Origin: Phaeodactylum tricornutum CCAP 1055/1
Lineage: Eukaryota > Bacillariophyta > Bacillariophyceae > Surirellales > Neidiaceae
DNA: 64,000 nucleotides
NCBI RefSeq assembly: GCF_000150955.2
Contig: NC_011669.1
Coordinates: 2,052,993-2,116,992, forward strand
Direction of reading: 5' to 3'
The position numbers and the translations under genes are program-made. The notes beneath the pieces were generated by a model that was not told the origin of the DNA, ran no database searches, and worked only from the letters and a program-made list of their open reading frames with translations. Every line of letters begins with the position of its first letter. The stretch's first letter is position 1. Positions 38,785 through 48,652 of this stretch are shown here, in pieces.

Positions 38785-39593
38785 GGCGCTACCTGGACGG
38801 CCAGAGGGTTCTTCCGATGTCAGCAGTCCAATCGGGAACGCTTGGCAGTATCTACCTGGACGGCACACCTAAGGTCGATGTACAAATAGAATTGTGGCTG
38901 GTGTTTTCGTGCTACGTTTGCCACCTTGTGAGGTGTAGACCAGATGAATAGCGTATCTGTTAGAGAGAGGCGTCGGGGAAAATGGTTTATAGAGTACGTG
39001 GGTAAAACGGGTGACGAACCCGGGCGGGGTCCGAACCGCTTCGTCGTCTGTTTCTACGGTTGTCCCGAACAATCGTGTTGACAGATGCGTATCGTCGATC
39101 TCGACCGTCGACCGATATCCACCGAGAGCGATCGACACTACCACGACATGCGACGATCACGGGTTGAATACAGTTGGGAAACACATGCGTCACAAAATGG
39201 GTCGCCCTTTGGAAGATACAGACAACTCCGGGTATGCCGCACATTCGTACCATCGAATAGATACGCATGTAGGTAGGTCTATTCAAAACCTACAGGTAGG
39301 GTTAATGTTTCCTTGGCCCGGTGGCGGATCATTTTTTGTCAAAAAGGCACGAGTTAGACGGGTGGGTGACTTTGTTGCGTGGCGTCGGTGCGTTTGTTCG
39401 GCTTACGGCGAAAATCTCACCATGACGATACGACTCTTCCAATAGATTCTTCGGAAACAGAGTTTCCCTGCAGAAAGAGGATCCCGATCGAAAGTGAGCC
39501 GAAATTTTTTTGAGAGTACCTGCGATCTCTATAAACTAGCAGAATTGAAAGTTGTTGTTGGTGTCGCAATCGAGACCACTGTTTAGCAAGGTA
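38785..39593. other. Divergent promoter gap
   Basis: This 809-base gap lies between the glucan synthase (minus) and the HAD phosphatase (plus). It is richer in G and C than other gaps and has many CGAT/CGAC words around 39090-39160. A direct TAGGTAGGT / ACAGGTAGGG pair occurs at about 39270-39300. No coding frame with an ATG and convincing composition was found. Confidence 0.5.
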
Positions 39594-40469
39594 ATGCTCC
39601 CTTCCTTCATGATCCCACGTTCATTCCTTCTTTACTGTCTGTGGGCCCAACAGACCATTTCATCTTTCCCGCTTCACTCTACAACCCCACAAACTATCTC
39701 CAGCTTTCGGTCGTTCAGGCTACCTGCATCCAGTGTCCCTGCTGCGAACGACGACGCCAACAACAGCATGTACCAAAATATCAAAGGCATCATTTTCGAC
39801 GTTGACGGCACGTTAGCCGACTCCTGGAAGCTAGGATACGACGCAACGGTCGTTATACTCGACAAACACAATCTCCACCCTATCACGGAACAAATTTATC
39901 ACGAGCACACGGTATACTGCACTCCGGAGCGACTCGCCCGACACGCCGGTCTCGTACCAGGCGACGAAACGTACGCCGAAGTTGGTGCCAAGCTCGGGAA
40001 GGAGTTTGACGATTTGTACGTTGGTCTCGTGTCGTCCCAAACGGCAGGCTTTTACCCTGGCGTGGCGGAGTGTTTACAGGCCATTCCATCCGATATTGCC
40101 TTCGGGGCTCTGACGAATGCGGCGGTGAACTACGCGCACGCTGTTTTGCAAGTCAACGATCAAAATAAAAATCTCGTGAACCGTTTTGTCTCCATTCACG
40201 GGGCCGACTCAGTGCCGGAGCCCAAACCGTCTCCCGCTGGTTTGCTTCAAGTATGCCGAGATCTGAATCTGCGACCCGCAGACTGTGTTTACATTGGTGA
40301 TAGCCCGAGTGACGGCAAAGCCGCAGAAGCGGCTGGTATGGGAGCGATAGCCGTCTTGTGGGGCAGCCACAAAGAAGACACCTTAAAGCAAGCGCCCTTT
40401 ACACATTACTGTCGGACGGTCCAAGAATTGCAAGCCCTTCTGCCCAAAACCTCCGCGGCCGTGAGCTAG
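39594..40469 (+). CDS. HAD-superfamily hydrolase, phosphoglycolate phosphatase-like, probably plastid
   Basis: This 291-residue protein has all HAD motifs. Motif I is GIIFDVDGTLADSW (nucleophile and acid aspartates). Motif II is GALTNAAVNY (T/S). Motif III is the lysine in EPKPSPAGLLQ. Motif IV is VYIGDSPSDGKAAEAAGM. The cap domain sits between motifs I and II. This subfamily includes phosphoglycolate phosphatase and other small-sugar phosphatases; the exact substrate cannot be fixed. The N-terminus MLPSFMIPRSFLLYCLW is a signal-like helix followed by ISS/FPLHS, fitting complex-plastid import. The start is ATG 39594. The intronless gene ends 460 bases before the next gene. Confidence 0.88.
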   Translation: MLPSFMIPRSFLLYCLWAQQTISSFPLHSTTPQTISSFRSFRLPASSVPAANDDANNSMYQNIKGIIFDVDGTLADSWKLGYDATVVILDKHNLHPITEQIYHEHTVYCTPERLARHAGLVPGDETYAEVGAKLGKEFDDLYVGLVSSQTAGFYPGVAECLQAIPSDIAFGALTNAAVNYAHAVLQVNDQNKNLVNRFVSIHGADSVPEPKPSPAGLLQVCRDLNLRPADCVYIGDSPSDGKAAEAAGMGAIAVLWGSHKEDTLKQAPFTHYCRTVQELQALLPKTSAAVS

Positions 40470-40929
40470 TGGTGCATTCGTGGAAACACAGTCAATGTGC
40501 CATCGTGATCTGCATTTGTGCACGACCAGTGTAGAATACCTAGAGAATCTCCACACATTTTTCTGTTGATTCTCTACCCTAAACCAACTTAATAATGAAT
40601 AAAATTTTTTTGAAGGAGGAACGATTGCTCCTGTTCTGCAATTTAGAACAATGTACTAGAGTGCTAAAATACCTGTCTTTGGGAGGTTTCCAATAGTTTC
40701 GCTGTATATTACATTTATTGGGTACAGCAATCCGGACGTATTATCCGCAAGCAATTTCGATCGTGCGTTTCTATATGAAGTCCGACACAAGGATGCTGTG
40801 CTGACGCCAGGCGGCGAAATCAAACGAGGCGAAACAAACACTCTCTGGAGCTCAGGTTCAGCTTTATATTCCTGTGAGGCATGCCAAAAGAAAGTCAATT
40901 GTCACACGTCAATCACCCTTTTTGGACCA
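40470..40929. other. Intergenic stretch
   Basis: This 460-base gap follows the HAD gene and precedes a signal-peptide gene, both on the plus strand. The downstream frame is open back to 40798 without an ATG. A polypurine run AAATTTTTTTGAAGGAGGAA lies near 40601. No gene is seen. Confidence 0.5.
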
Positions 40930-41847
40930 ATGAGATACGTGCCGTTATTGTCCATCGCCTCTGTACTGGCGGTACAACTATGCTTTTCTTCCAAAGTAAA
41001 AAACTGCGCCAACGCAATTTCCTCGCCGTGCGATGACAACTCGTTCCTTCAAAGAAGGAGCACTGACAAGAAGGCTGAGTGCAAAAGGCCGACTCTGTGG
41101 TCCTCCATGCTGACAGTAAGCCCTTCCAACATCATATCAACATTAATTGAACGGGGTGGCCTGTTTATTCCAAAGTCTATCGAGCAAGAAATCAAGATCC
41201 TTAGATCAGTCATTCACTGCGAAACCTCTGAAATGAATCTTTTGGATCGTCATTTAATTTTGTACAACGTAACCGTGGGTTTACCGGATGAGCTGACAGC
41301 CTTACGTATTGGGAGAGTGTATATCTACTGGGACAGCTTCCTCAGGCCTTGTTTGGACATAGAGGTCGATGATGTGGATATTTTGGTCGAGTTTACAAAT
41401 CTCATGTTGACGCTCAACAACTGGAACGAGCTACAAGACTTTGGCTTCCCACCAGATGTTTCCAACTATTACGACGCGGAAAGCAAACAAACGTCCTCAT
41501 TTGTGCGTTTCAACAGTATATATCTGTCGCGCAATATGACAGTTCGAGTCCAAAGTCGCCCATTGAATCGAGATATGGGTACTTTTGCGATGGATATGGA
41601 CGTTACGGACGACCTGAACGCCATGATTGGGAACCTATCGGATTTCAATTTAGAACAAACGGGTCGGAAGGGCTGCTCTTCAACAGAACTTGCGAATCTC
41701 TTGCAATCTTTTTTCAACAAAAAAGTACGACACTTCATTTCCAACACATTGAACGACATCGCGACCAACCCCACGCTTGCCATGCAAACCGCAGATCGCT
41801 TCTTCAATCAAGCGAGCGAAAAAATTTGGGTTACGCAACGCACGTAG
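40930..41847 (+). CDS. Signal-peptide protein of unknown function, possibly frameshifted near its end
   Basis: This 305-residue protein starts with a signal peptide (MRYVPLLSIASVLAVQLCFS). The body contains NVTVGLPDELTALRIGRVYI, WDSFLRPCLDIEVDDVDIL and VEFTNLMLTLNNWNELQDFG. The repeating pattern of a strand, an arginine-glycine turn and a long acidic strand faintly recalls the N-terminal chorein-type segment of bridge-like lipid-transfer proteins; this is a weak inference. The frame stops at 41847 after EKIWVTQRT. The next frame reads GYATHVGQKTGENIEGIIVT and stays open to 42092 with an equally natural helical protein. One extra base near the AAAAAATTTGGG run would join them. So the 3' end is uncertain. 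Confidence 0.65.
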   Translation: MRYVPLLSIASVLAVQLCFSSKVKNCANAISSPCDDNSFLQRRSTDKKAECKRPTLWSSMLTVSPSNIISTLIERGGLFIPKSIEQEIKILRSVIHCETSEMNLLDRHLILYNVTVGLPDELTALRIGRVYIYWDSFLRPCLDIEVDDVDILVEFTNLMLTLNNWNELQDFGFPPDVSNYYDAESKQTSSFVRFNSIYLSRNMTVRVQSRPLNRDMGTFAMDMDVTDDLNAMIGNLSDFNLEQTGRKGCSSTELANLLQSFFNKKVRHFISNTLNDIATNPTLAMQTADRFFNQASEKIWVTQRT

Positions 41848-42147
41848 GACAAAAGACGGGGGAAAACATTGAAGGAATAATCGTAACCAGACTAGATAAA
41901 CTGGGACTGGATTCTCCTTCCGACAAGGTTGCGTTTTGGAAGAAGCAATCTCTCGACATTCTGAACCGGAGAAAAGCAATTAACATCAGAAATATCGACA
42001 GACGCGACAATAATTCACCAGAGGAAGATACAGATCTTTCCAAAGGATCCAGCAGAGTCAACGGAGCCAACAAACCATCCCCCGATCTGTAGACAGATTG
42101 AATGAAAGCATGGAGAGCTCGAGGAATCTACTACCTACAAAACTCAT

Positions 42148-42703
42148 CTACTTCTTATTTGATTTTGTCAAACCAGCATTCAAAAGATCGTCCAGACCAG
42201 GATCTTTTTTAACCACCTTCTTCGGCTTTATAATTGCCGCCACCGGCTCCTCCTTGAGCTTTTTTTCTCCCTTGGGGTCACTAGGGTCGAAATCCTTCAG
42301 CTGAACCGGAAAACAAGCAGATGGAGATGTCCCAACAGGGTGCTTAGCAACTACGTGTTGATAAAGAAGAGGAGCACCTGCAAGAAGAACAGAGGGGAGG
42401 AGAAGTGAGATATTCTCCAAGGCGACGTGAAATTCAAAGTCTAGAGACTTACGGGCATTGACCATGAAAGTCTGCTTACAGAGCTCGCATATGAATGCCG
42501 CTGCGTCCTGCCTACAAATTGGATAATTATTAGCGGCTAAGCTGAATCCATTGATCACAGGAAATCCTTCGTTAGAAGATTCATCATTCGACGTACTTGG
42601 TTTTGATGGCAGCAGCTTTGCGTTCCTCATCGGTTTTGCCTTTATCTTTCTGGTTGCGTAGCTGGGCCTGCTGCTTTTTCTGCACATTCGATCCCTTTCC
42701 CAT
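42148..42703 (-). CDS. Small C2H2 zinc-finger protein, ZNF706/SERF-like
   Basis: Three exons (42597-42703, 42453-42511, 42148-42377) give 131 residues. The N-terminus is basic and glutamine-rich (GKGSNVQKKQQAQLRNQK), like the SERF/4F5 start of ZNF706. A single finger follows: FICELCKQTF, then after the intron QHVVAKHP with the two histidines. The C-terminal 60 residues are lysine-rich (KPKKVVKKDPGLDD) and absent from the 76-residue human ZNF706. Function is unknown in this lineage; in animals the family binds G-quadruplexes and affects translation and stress. Introns are 85 and 75 bases. Confidence 0.82.
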
Positions 42704-43212
42704 GCTTCTAAGTTTTCGCCTCGCGTCAAAAGATGGCTTTGCAAATGGCCCTGTTGACTCGACGGCTATGTAGCCCTCCTATACAGTGAAGAGCGGTTTG
42801 TTGTCTTGCTTTGTGAGTTGTCCATTGTCGGCTGTCGGCAATGTTTTCTGTGTTCAGTGGTAGCTGGCCGTGCTAAAGGTGGGGTCGATGTGCAGACTTT
42901 CATGACAGCGACATTGGACTCGGCTCAAAAGAAATTAGAAGAACGGTTTGACAGTTGAGACACATACTGTTGACTGACAGGCGTATCGGCTCCGTAACTG
43001 TGGTGCTCGGCTTTTCTGGTAAGATTTCCATACAATATACGTGATTGAATGTTACCATACAAAAGAAGACAGAATGCCATAAACATTCCTGTATGAATGT
43101 ATTAAACAACTTCTATATAGCTCCGAGTTCGAAATGTACCGAACAGTCTCGATCATGCAAGCTTCAAAAGAAACTGTTTGTGCAGACCATAATACCTCGC
43201 TCGACCAAGAAG
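42704..43212. other. Divergent promoter gap
   Basis: This 509-base gap separates the zinc-finger gene (minus) and the MAP65 gene (plus). The MAP65 frame is open back to 43045 and holds an ATG at 43093, so its true start may lie inside the gap. No other feature is seen. Confidence 0.5.
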
Positions 43213-45075
43213 ATGGGACCTGCAATGGCATCCAAGCGCTTTTCCTCTCCGACAGTAAAGTTCAACTTATCCTCCGCATCGCCAAGATTCAGTGCGCTGA
43301 AGAGCCCCACGCTTTGCAGCATTGACACGAGCCATGCAATAAACCAATCAGCTGGATTTACTCCTATTTTGACGCCAAACAGGAGTGGAAGTATGGTACT
43401 CCTTTCCCCCTCGCGAACAATTACTGAAACCTTGACGACGCTTGCAGCCTCGACTGCCCATCAACTCGAGGAAACGTGGGACGAAGTTGGCTACAGTCCC
43501 GAGGATCGTGCTTCACAGCTTTCGGACCTTCTCGTCAAATTTCGGGACCTCTGTGAGCACAAAATTGCAGAGGAGAAAGGAGTCGCCGAGACATTTCGAC
43601 AAACAATTGCGGAAGCGAAGGAAGAAATCGAGACAACCGCATCCGCATTAAAAATGTCGATCGATCCTCAAATTCTCCAGGAGCAACCAGGAATGACATT
43701 AACGGATAGACTCTCATCGTTGGAGTCCACTTTGGACGAACTCCGGAGTACTGCAATTGCTGCTAAAGAAGACTTAAAAGTTTGTCAAGACTTTCTTATT
43801 GAATCCCACGAAGCTTTGGGTATCGAGATGGAAATCACATGGCGTGACATTGACTCAGATTTGACTGCACTACGTCGTGACGAGTTCCATCGGAAGAAGG
43901 CTGAAATGAAGGAAGAGTTGTCAACTCGAACCTCGGCAGTCATTCAACTTCTACGAGACTGTCAGCACCTGCACAACGACCTACGCATTGATGCCGGTAC
44001 GAGTGATTCAGAAATAGACAGACAAATTGCTGGATCGCTTGTTCGGTCCAAAGATGGGAGCTTTATTATGGCATCTAAGTTTAAGTCGGAAGCATGCACA
44101 GGCATCAGTTCCTGTGCTTTAGAAGACCTAACTAAACGAGTAACAGAGTTGCACGGTGAGAAACGGCGCCGTAAATCCCACCTTCAAGAGATGGGTGCGC
44201 AAATTGCCGTGCTTTGGGAGAAACTACGTGTTCCCGAGGAGGAGCAAGTAGCTTTCACGGAAAGCGTACAAGGGCTTGGTATGGATACAATCGAAAAGGG
44301 CGAGAATGAGTTGAAGCGCTTGCATGCACTTAAGTCCCAGATGCTCGACAAGCTGATCGAGGAAGCGCGCCAAAATATTTTTTCGTTGTGGGAACAGATC
44401 AACGCTACCCCAGAGCAGCGCAGAGCGTTCGAGCCGTTCTATATCCGAGACAGAAATTTGCACAACGATGATCTTCTGGAAAAATATGAAGATTACGTTG
44501 CCACGCTTGAATCTCGCCTCGAGCAAATGAAGCCTATCTTGCGTATCATTGAAAGACGCGAGCTCATTCTTAAAGAGAGGGCCGAATATGAAGAATTACA
44601 GAAGGATCCCGAACGGCTGAAGCAAAGAGGTGCATCAATGACTCATCAGCTCATGGAAGAAGAAAAAATGGCTCGCCGAATCAAACGAGATTTGCCGCGT
44701 TTGACAGAATTATTGACTGAGAAACTTCATGAGTGGAAAGAGAATAACGATGAAGACTTTCAATATCACGGCGAAGTATATCTTGCAGTTATGGATCGCC
44801 AAGAAGAACAGTGGAATCAATATAAAGCAGAGGAAATGCATCGCAAACTCAAGAAAAAGCAAGAAGAGAAAACTTTTGGCGAAAATCAGTTTGCAAAGGC
44901 GAACCCTCTTCCTAAACAGATTACGAAAAAATCTACTTCCACGCTCCCCCTTGGCGACGTAGCCCATAAAAAGATGAACGTTCAATCTCGGGTCCACGAA
45001 GGGTCGAAGGAAGGCCAAATAGCTTTTCATGCGAATTTGCGGCCAATTGCTGGTCGCATTGGCATCAATCGATGA
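43213..45075 (+). CDS. Microtubule bundling protein, MAP65/ASE1/PRC1 family
   Basis: This 620-residue coiled-coil protein bundles antiparallel microtubules in the spindle midzone. The dimerisation rod runs from about residue 70 to 420. The conserved spectrin-like, microtubule-binding domain follows, with VLWEKLRVPEEEQVAF, FSLWEQINATPEQRRAFEPF and KPILRIIERRELILKERAEYE. The last is the family's strongest signature. The N-terminus is rich in serine and threonine-proline sites (TPILTPNRSGS), likely phosphorylated by cell-cycle kinases. The C-terminus is basic and disordered. I chose ATG 43213 (MGPAMASKRFSS); the ATG at 43093 would add 40 residues of lower quality. The gene has no intron. Confidence 0.85.
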   Translation: MGPAMASKRFSSPTVKFNLSSASPRFSALKSPTLCSIDTSHAINQSAGFTPILTPNRSGSMVLLSPSRTITETLTTLAASTAHQLEETWDEVGYSPEDRASQLSDLLVKFRDLCEHKIAEEKGVAETFRQTIAEAKEEIETTASALKMSIDPQILQEQPGMTLTDRLSSLESTLDELRSTAIAAKEDLKVCQDFLIESHEALGIEMEITWRDIDSDLTALRRDEFHRKKAEMKEELSTRTSAVIQLLRDCQHLHNDLRIDAGTSDSEIDRQIAGSLVRSKDGSFIMASKFKSEACTGISSCALEDLTKRVTELHGEKRRRKSHLQEMGAQIAVLWEKLRVPEEEQVAFTESVQGLGMDTIEKGENELKRLHALKSQMLDKLIEEARQNIFSLWEQINATPEQRRAFEPFYIRDRNLHNDDLLEKYEDYVATLESRLEQMKPILRIIERRELILKERAEYEELQKDPERLKQRGASMTHQLMEEEKMARRIKRDLPRLTELLTEKLHEWKENNDEDFQYHGEVYLAVMDRQEEQWNQYKAEEMHRKLKKKQEEKTFGENQFAKANPLPKQITKKSTSTLPLGDVAHKKMNVQSRVHEGSKEGQIAFHANLRPIAGRIGINR

Positions 45076-45247
45076 AGCCTTCGCCACAAAAAGCGCAATG
45101 TATATTCCTTAGAAAACTCTTTCAAAATCGATATTCACAGTCAATATGCTGAATTATTACGCTCAATGTACTCCTTTTCTATTGCTAACTGTTATTGCCT
45201 TCTGACAGCTGGCACTCTCTCTGCGTTCATTTACCGTCCATGCCTTA

Positions 45248-45673
45248 TTATTCTTTTGTTGCTTTCAGGGTTAGGATGGGATAATTGCCAGTCTCCAAAA
45301 TGACCTGGGGTATGCATTTATCGAAAACGATATTTGCATCAGTCTCCGTAATAATTATATACTCTGACGGATGTCGCGCGTCGCTGACGCAATGTGTCTT
45401 TATATGAATGTTCAACGTTGGAAACCAATCGATTGATGATACACATCTCGCGTCTTTCGAAGATGGGAAGCTCCGTCTTTCCGTCAAATAGGCTGCGTGG
45501 CAAAAGTCACGAGCTCCGGACTTTGCACACTCCTTAGTGTTCCGGTATGCCTTCCGTTGATTTGTTAGTTTTCAATAATAGCAATCAAGGGACACACTGA
45601 GGAGAGCTATGCTCCGTTCGATCGTGTGCCCGTGGAGTGTTAAACCCACAAATTCCAACTGCTGAACGGACAT
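45248..45673 (-). CDS. Possible small two-exon gene
   Basis: A minus-strand ATG at 45673 opens MSVQQLEFVGLTLHGHTIER. A donor GTGTGT after 45598 and an acceptor CACGCAG before 45492 would join it to a frame ending at 45248, giving 106 residues. The second exon (IDWFPTLNIHIKTHC, ITETDANIVFDKCIPQVILE) has the alternation of a folded protein. The proposed start is only 26 bases from the start of the divergent gene at 45700, leaving no room for two promoters. That argues against it, or for a different 5' end. No family is recognised. Confidence 0.3.
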
Positions 45674-45699
45674 AAACTGTACTTCCTTCTTTCTTCGGC

Positions 45700-46400
45700 A
45701 TGATGAAGCAAGTCCTGCAAGCCCCGCCACCTTCGGCTTTGAAAGCAACCTCAAGTCAGGATGTACGCAACAAATTCTTTAACATGATCGGGATTGAGGC
45801 AAAGCTTCCCCCCAAGTCCGCACTCACCTCGAACTCGAACTATTCTGAACGGTCCGGAAGCATGCCGCCCAGTTGTAGCATATCAAACGTGATCGACAAG
45901 GATTGGGTGCATCCTCGTTCCCAAAAAGTCGCTCTATTACAGGAATCTTTGAAATATGACAGAGTAGCAGATGATCTTTATTCACTTAAAAGAAGGAAAA
46001 CGGGTGCACCAAACGAGTCACCTTCGCGGTCTAATAAGAAGCGCCTGGATTTCAACGAGACCGTCGAGGTTGTCCCTATTCCGATGCGTAACGAGTATAG
46101 CAATCGCGTACGATCACGATTATGGAGCAATGCTGTAGAGATTCACGAAAACGCTGCTCGAAACTCGATAGAATTTGCAGCTGAAGGGTATGTCGACATC
46201 ATGGGATCTGTCAAAAATCCGTCTTACAAAGAGAATATGCTTTCCTAACGCTTTATCTCGCCTATCTTGTCCACCTCAGCTGGGAATGGCGATCGGTCAC
46301 GGAAGATGAACGAATGTACGTTTGCGTTGCCACAGGCGAGTTAATTCACCCTTGTCACTACGAAGCAGATTTTAATCCCGATACGCCTGAGAACAGCTAG
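45700..46400 (+). CDS. Conserved diatom-type protein with EFAAEGWEWR motif
   Basis: Two exons, 45700-46187 and 46280-46400, give 202 residues. The intron of 92 bases splits the glycine of EFAAEGWEWRSVTEDERMYV. The first 110 residues are low complexity and end in a nuclear-signal-like KRRKTG and NKKRLDF. The conserved block then runs VVPIPMRNEYSNRVRSRLWS, NAARNSIEFAAEGW, VTEDERMYVC and GELIHPCHY. I believe this block recurs in a multi-gene family of diatoms and other stramenopiles with no assigned function. Conserved tryptophans and cysteines suggest a folded module. The intron is needed; without it the frame ends with a non-conserved tail. Confidence 0.78.
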
Positions 46401-46603
46401 GCAGTTCTTTTGGATCATCTTCACACTTTAAAAGCTCAAATGCAGTTGTTGCGGATTGACCATAATCATTTTAAATGGAAATACTTCCATACTTCCTGTT
46501 CTCATACATCCTATTAGAAGTGTACCGCGATATAGAGGACACAACGGCATTCATGTCATCGATAGGTGAATCCTAATGTAGAGCATCGTAAGTGTCCATG
46601 TAC

Positions 46604-47146
46604 CTATTCGCGGAAAAGCCCTGGGTAGGTTTTCTTGTAGGCCGTGAAATCAGGTGCGTTGATATCTAGACGGGTCTTCACAGTCAGGTCAATTTTGTGG
46701 TTTGGAAAAGTCAATGGAAATCAATGTAAGAATATGAAATCAAATTTAAGTTGTTGATCCATTTGCATTGGAATGGCATTTTTTTCCACGCAGCTTACCA
46801 CAGGACTCTTACGCTCCAGAGTAAGACGCTTGATTGGCGGAAAATTCGAAGTCATCTGGGTACGAGCATTGGCATAGCGGGCTATGCGGTCTTTCTCTGC
46901 GGCGGCCGTGGGCTTCCCGGTTTCCCACTGCTCAGTGGGAGACGTAACGAGTTCCTGATCCATTGCAAAGGCGGGAACAAGAGGCACGACTCCAGACAAA
47001 GTTATAGCAGCGGCTGAAAAGAATGCCTTACGCGACAGGTTGGCTTCCGCACTCAATACTGTGGGGCTCCTTTGCGACAAGTGGGTGGGGGTAAAGGCAC
47101 CGACGGCCGTAAGGGCAGAGAGAATGGTCACAAGGTAAAGCTGCAT
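46604..47146 (-). CDS. Small plastid, probably thylakoid-lumen, protein
   Basis: Two exons, 46799-47146 and 46604-46675, give 139 residues. The pre-sequence is three-part. First comes a signal peptide (MQLYLVTILSALTAVGA) with F at +1 (VGA/FTPT). A transit-like stretch follows. Then SRKAFFSAAAITLSGVVPLVPAFA ends in an A-x-A-like site, a second signal for the thylakoid. The mature part of about 80 residues is basic-amphipathic (KRLTLERKSPV) and ends DINAPDFTAYKKTYPGLFRE. It may be a small photosystem-associated subunit, but I cannot name it. The 123-base intron has donor GTAAGC and acceptor TGTGAAG; retention would add a different tail. Confidence 0.75.
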
Positions 47147-47918
47147 GATTATCAAGTCTAGGATTCAGTGGTTGATCACTTCAGAAAACAATGCCGTATA
47201 CTCGCCAAGTGCAAGAACAAAACTTGCGATCTTCCAATGCCTGACACCTTCAACAGAGGCATTTCAAGAAAGATACCTTCATACAAATTGAATCCCGATC
47301 CCGTTCTCGATGCGCCGAAACGACTTTTTACTTTACAATGATGACGTGCCGAATGCATGAGGTCAGGGAAGCGACCTCCCTAAGAGAAAATAATATAGAG
47401 ACCCGGATGTCAAGACCCGGAAATTTACGAAAAGTTGAAAAGAGCACTGGCATTGCATTTTTTATACCTCCTTCCTTTCAGTTCGGGCTTCGTCGCCCTC
47501 TCTAGAGAGAGCCTTACATTTGATGTCAAGCCATTTCCTGACTGTGAATCTGCAATAAATGTCGCAATGAAAAAGCTCACTGAAAAATTGGATCTACAAT
47601 TAGGCGGTACACAGTACGTCGTCTGAAATTGACCTTAGGGGCGAGGTCGAGAGATCTGCAATTAGAGGCCTAACAGTAAATCAAAAATTCATTGCAACAG
47701 TCATTAACTGTAAAGACGGGCAACACGGTCGACTAGATAGAAGTTATTGTCAATGAACGCCATAGCAAGCTCATCTAAACGAAAGGACTTGGAAATAGTA
47801 CCATAATCAAGTAGAACTAAACCTTACAATCGAACAAAAAGAAATGCCCGAATTATGCACACCGGTGTGCATAACATTCTGTACTTTCAATGGTCCTCCA
47901 TTCGATCACGAGCGTTTC
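47147..47918. other. Intergenic stretch
   Basis: This 772-base gap lies upstream of the small plastid gene and downstream of the 60-residue membrane protein gene, both on the minus strand. A plus-strand frame at 47435-47626 has a signal-like stretch but no ATG before its middle, so I do not call it. It is AT-rich and otherwise featureless. Confidence 0.5.
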
Positions 47919-48204
47919 CTACTCGGCATGGCCGTCAAGCTCAAAATCTCCTTTTTTCCTTCGTTTCAAAGCCTCGGCTTCAGGGGTTTCAAAGGCAGAA
48001 AACAGAACGTATCCCAAAGCCAGTAGCGGTGAAACTGCAAAGAGTAGCTGCAAATAAGAACAGTCGGTTTTTGAGGTTCGCCAGCGAAATGAATTGTCAT
48101 GGATAGAGCGCCTGTAGCGGTAGTGGCGGCATCTATACGTACGGACCTACCTTCGCTCCGTTGATAGCATAGTCAGCGGGACCCCAAGGTTCCTCTTCTG
48201 CCAT
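47919..48204 (-). CDS. Small single-span membrane protein (60 residues)
   Basis: An ATG at 48204, in the context AAAATGGC, opens MAEEEPWGPADYAINGAK. A donor GTAGGT follows at 48150. The acceptor TTTGCAG at 48048 leads to LLFAVSPLLALGYVLFSAF, then a charged tail ending at the stop at 47919. Exons are 48151-48204 and 47919-48047. The product has an acidic head, one membrane helix and a KRRKKGDFELD tail. The upstream frame is closed by a TAG, so the start is well defined. It is typical of accessory subunits of respiratory or photosynthetic complexes, but no family is recognised. It is too short for most gene finders. Confidence 0.6.
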
Positions 48205-48652
48205 TTTGCCAAACTAACGGTTGTTCGGAAGTAGGATCGCTAAGAAATTCTTCGATGAGGACTCGTGACACTTCACTTTCACCTTGTGCTTGCCTCACGC
48301 TTTCGGTTACAATCAGTTGCCACGATGGGTTAACGAACGGCGGTTCGGAAAGACCCAGCACCCAGGTTTGTTGATTGTGATCGTGAGTTTGATGGCCGTG
48401 TGGAGAATGCTTCTCCGGTCGACGATCAGGCTTTTTGTTCCACGGGTCGCTTGACGGGCGTACCTCGTTTGCGAGCAAAAAAGGTACCCTTCACGCGAAA
48501 ACCCTCAAATCCAGAACACCGATTATTTCTAATTTCGAAATGTTCATCTGCCGCGAAAGTGACGGAAATGATCACCAATTTTTCCGCAGACGCTCTCAGT
48601 AAGAATCTAGTATTCAAGGTGCTACGTTCATCAATCCAATGCAAGCGCAAGC
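48205..48652. other. Divergent promoter gap with an unexplained minus-strand frame
   Basis: This 448-base gap separates the small membrane protein (minus) and the DUF4168-like gene (plus). A minus-strand frame to 48173 contains WVLGLSEPPFVNPSWQLIV and looks protein-like. It has no ATG and overlaps the start of the small gene in another frame, so I cannot place it in a gene. Confidence 0.4.

Noticed and set aside
39000-39060. tRNA-like GGTGACGAACCCGGGCGGGG segment
   Set aside because: No acceptor stem, anticodon arm or T-loop (GGTTCRAAYCC) can be formed around it.
47435-47626. Plus-strand frame with signal-like LHFLYLLPFSSGFVAL
   Set aside because: No ATG before the hydrophobic part and no continuation; most likely chance.
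48173-48478. Minus-strand frame containing WVLGLSEPPFVNPSWQLIV
   Set aside because: It has no ATG, cannot be spliced in phase to the upstream frame, and overlaps the start of the small membrane protein gene. Kept only as an unexplained note.
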